Source: GCA-2733415 sp965178655
GTDB lineage: Bacteria; Bacteroidota; Bacteroidia; Flavobacteriales; Flavobacteriaceae
Length of the DNA: 64,000 nt
Assembly (NCBI GenBank): GCA_965178655.1
Contig: OZ238266.1
Coordinates: forward strand, 558,001-622,000
Direction: 5' to 3'
Both the position numbers and the translations under genes were made by a program. The notes beneath the pieces are model-generated. The model was not told where the DNA came from, searched no databases, and saw only the letters and a list, made by a program, of their open reading frames with translations. Each line of letters starts with the position of its first letter. Position 1 is the stretch's first letter. Positions 63,101-64,000 of the stretch are shown here, piece by piece.

Positions 63101-63342
63101 TTTGAGTTTTGAACTAGGACTTCTGAACGTTTTGGGGTGTTCTGAAGCGCCTCTGTTAATTCATTAATTGCCAAAACATATAGTTTTGCATCATTCGGAT
63201 AAACTTTGTCTGTTGCAGTTTTAGTAACTGCTGCTTTAGATGCGTTTTTCCATACCGAATTTACTTTTTCTTGAGCAAACACAGTACAAGTACTTACTAA
63301 TAGCGCTGCTAATAGCAAGTGTTTTTGTAGGTTAATTTTCAT
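60184..63342 (-). CDS. Secreted reprolysin-like metalloprotease with TSP3 repeats and type B T9SS domain
   Basis: A 1052-residue secreted protein. Signal peptide ends FAQ (about 24). A propeptide-like region follows, then the zinc metalloprotease domain (about 200-410) with HEIGHQFGGYH at 341-351 (three His ligands, catalytic Glu) and a downstream Met-turn candidate in GSTIMGYAG. Beta-sandwich/PKD-like domains (about 420-820), thrombospondin type 3 Ca-binding repeats (about 843-958; DxDxDGxxDxxDNC pattern) and a T9SS type B (gliding-motility-associated) C-terminal domain (LTPNADNENDFWNIENIE...VYNRWGVKVFEAENY...LPVGSYYYMITY) complete it. It is expected to be exported and anchored or released by T9SS with the PorP/SprF protein encoded downstream. 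Confidence 0.93.
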   Translation of the reverse strand: MKINLQKHLLLAALLVSTCTVFAQEKVNSVWKNASKAAVTKTATDKVYPNDAKLYVLAINELTEALQNTPKRSEVLVQNSNILVSFPDSQGKLERFRIVEASTMVPELQAQFPNIRSYAGQGIDDPTATLRFSVSSENGLSSMMRSSNAITTFIEPYNLAANMYVVYNRINAEKPDFSCATEENFSKKIQDDFAIVAQDADTAILHTFKLALSCTGEYGTWAGGTLSAVMAKFNATMTRVNGVFENDFATTMVMIANEADIIYFDASTDPYGTNLNADLQSNLTAVIGEANYDIGHIFGQGGSGGNAGCIACICVDGQKGSGMTSLNSPEGDFFDIDYVAHEIGHQFGGYHTFSMNNEGAGANLEPGSGSTIMGYAGITGSTDVQPHSDAYFHFFTIQGVTAHVASRTCDVETSLTQATPTADAGADFTIPSSTAFILKGAGTSGGATTYCWEQNDVGGPGNTFPSATDTSGPSFRSLLPTTSPNRYMPALATVMGGSLGTQWEMLNDVSRTYSFKLTVRDNIAGGAQNKIDDMTVTVDDTNGAFTVTSQNTPINWNAGATETITWNVAGTDTGAINSPNVNILLTTDEGLTFTTLATNVPNNGTHSIVVPGIVTSTGRIFVEAATNIFYAVNSSNITIQPATAEFVMNFNTTDVELCAPNNAVYTFTYNTFLGYTGNTTFTVAGNPAGSTVVFSPAAASANGTVVTMTVSGMTNAMAGAHTLTVTGTGTPTSVSFSEELNLTIFSNTIATPTLTSPVDGETGVLAYTLTWATDMSALSYNVAVYSDAGLTTLVEGPINVVTNTYTATTLVQDTTYWWQVQSVNDCVTGEYSAPFSFTTAITDTDEDGILDVSDNCVNTANPDQADADGDGVGDVCDNCVNTVNSNQADVDGDGLGDACDNCVSVANPDQADLDENGIGDACQDVDGDGVIDADDNCVTTPNPAQEDLNENGIGDICEGITPSDVLTPNADNENDFWNIENIEYQTNTTVTVYNRWGVKVFEAENYVNNTWAGESTKGGSGLLPVGSYYYMITYTTPQGVASTASGWLYINY
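60469..60815 (-). repeat. Thrombospondin type 3 coding repeats
   Basis: Repeated Asp-rich units (DGDGVGDVCDNC, DGDGLGDACDNC, DENGIGDACQDV, NENGIGDICEG) encode Ca2+-binding TSP3 repeats that link the beta domains to the type B sorting domain of the metalloprotease. The repeated ACAGTTATC(A)CAA(A/G)CATCTCC stretches are visible in the DNA. Confidence 0.85.
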
Positions 63343-63405
63343 TTTTTCAGGTTTAGGTTAATCTGCTGCTAAACTACAAAAAAAATAAAAGAATGGACTA
63401 TATAA

Positions 63406-64000
63406 TTAATTTACCCATGATTTAAACGTCTTTACACGCTCTCTACTCACAATAAGCAGTGCATTGTTAAAAGTATTCAAACTTATTTTTAAACGAGAGT
63501 TTGTGTATTGCGTTATGGTTTTTATTGCTGACATATTTATAACACATTGTCGGTTAATTCTAAAAAAAGAGGTTGGATTCAACTGCTCTTCTAATTGTTC
63601 TAATGATTGTTCTAAAACATATTGCCTACCATCTAAAGTATGTATATAGGTTGCTTTATGTTCGCTATAAAAACATTCTATATTGGTAATAGGAATAATT
63701 TTAAGTTGCTGTCCTACTTTAATGGTAAATCGTGTTTTGTATTCTGGTTGGTTATGCAGTAACTGCTTTAAGTCTGTGTAAGACACTGCTGCAAGCTCTT
63801 TATTAGGAGCGAATGCTTTGTATTTTTGCAATGCCCCAATTAAAGCTTCTTCTTCGATTGGTTTTAGCAAATAATCTATACTGTTTAGCTTAAAGGCTTT
63901 TAGTGCATATTGATCATAGGCTGTTGTAAAAATAATGGCACTTTTTACAGTTATGTTTTCAAATATTTCAAATGCAATACCGTCTGATAGCTGAATATCT
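63406..64000 (-). CDS. LytTR-family response regulator, partial (N-terminal end outside window)
   Basis: Reading continues in frame to the right edge, so the start lies beyond it. Visible are the end of a receiver domain, with DIQLSDG (the Asp is the likely phosphoacceptor), IIFTTAYDQYALKAFKLNSIDYLLKPI (conserved Thr/Ala and Lys), and then the LytTR DNA-binding domain (FTIKVGQQLKIIPITNIECFYSEHKATYIHTLDGRQYVLEQSLEQLEEQL, FFRINRQCVINMSAI, LKISLNTFNNALLIVSRERVKTFKSWVN). An internal ATG at 63870 is not the real start. Such regulators usually pair with a LytS-type histidine kinase that would be further right. It is upstream of the metalloprotease gene on the same strand. Confidence 0.92.
   Translation of the reverse strand, partial: DIQLSDGIAFEIFENITVKSAIIFTTAYDQYALKAFKLNSIDYLLKPIEEEALIGALQKYKAFAPNKELAAVSYTDLKQLLHNQPEYKTRFTIKVGQQLKIIPITNIECFYSEHKATYIHTLDGRQYVLEQSLEQLEEQLNPTSFFRINRQCVINMSAIKTITQYTNSRLKISLNTFNNALLIVSRERVKTFKSWVN

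Overview
The window is AT-rich chromosomal DNA from a member of the Bacteroidota, almost certainly a (probably marine) Flavobacteriaceae. Evidence seen in the sequence: type IX secretion (T9SS) C-terminal sorting domains of both type A and type B, a PorP/SprF protein and a T9SS plug protein; a complete Na+-translocating NQR complex; a fused SecDF; a LytTR response regulator; and upstream elements of the TAnnTTTG type, which is the Bacteroidota -7 promoter box. No rRNA, tRNA, CRISPR array, prophage or insertion sequence was seen. The genus cannot be fixed from the sequence alone.

Layout. 1-3199 (minus strand): three closely spaced secreted proteins, an L-type-lectin/Ig-like protein, a protein of six nearly identical 66-residue repeats, and the start of a third protein paralogous to the second; this is the most unusual part of the window. 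3459-8314 (plus): folE, cysS, yidD, a monooxygenase with an N-terminal DnaJ-like zinc module, and lgt. 8442-12301 (minus): a secreted TPR protein and gyrA. 12526-15075 (plus): clpC, convergent with a TauE/SafE exporter and a small lipoprotein. 16759-23293 (plus): secreted PHP metallohydrolase with T9SS tail, gamma-glutamyltransferase, an ATP-grasp protein and the DUF6452/DUF6048 pair. 23290-30383 (minus): secreted unknown, sigma-54-type response regulator without a DNA-binding domain, NatA/NatB-like ABC exporter, dnaJ, grpE, mnmD. 30497-31561 (plus): ilvE.

31654-40523 (minus): nqrABCDEF, followed after a terminator by a DEAD-box-type RNA helicase, a 125-residue protein of unknown function and apbE, the flavin transferase that loads FMN on NqrB and NqrC. 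40696-42364 (plus): T9SS plug protein and apaG. 42339-44073 (minus): a possible papain-like protein and an NRDE/TANGO2 protein. 44217-45845 (plus): pruA. 46017-63342 (minus): secDF, mdh, a methyltransferase, a DUF6588 barrel, an LtaS-like sulfatase-fold protein, gyrB, a glycosyltransferase, a COG2509 flavoprotein, PorP/SprF and a large secreted metalloprotease with thrombospondin-3 repeats and a type B T9SS tail. 63406-64000: end of a LytTR response regulator.

Most genes are conserved flavobacterial housekeeping or envelope genes. I did not find a clear new defence or mobile system. The points that most deserve a second look are the repeat-adhesin operon at the left edge, the zinc-module/monooxygenase fusion, the perfect 12-bp dyad overlapping the helicase promoter, and the sigma-54 activator without a DNA-binding domain and with an altered GAFTGA loop.
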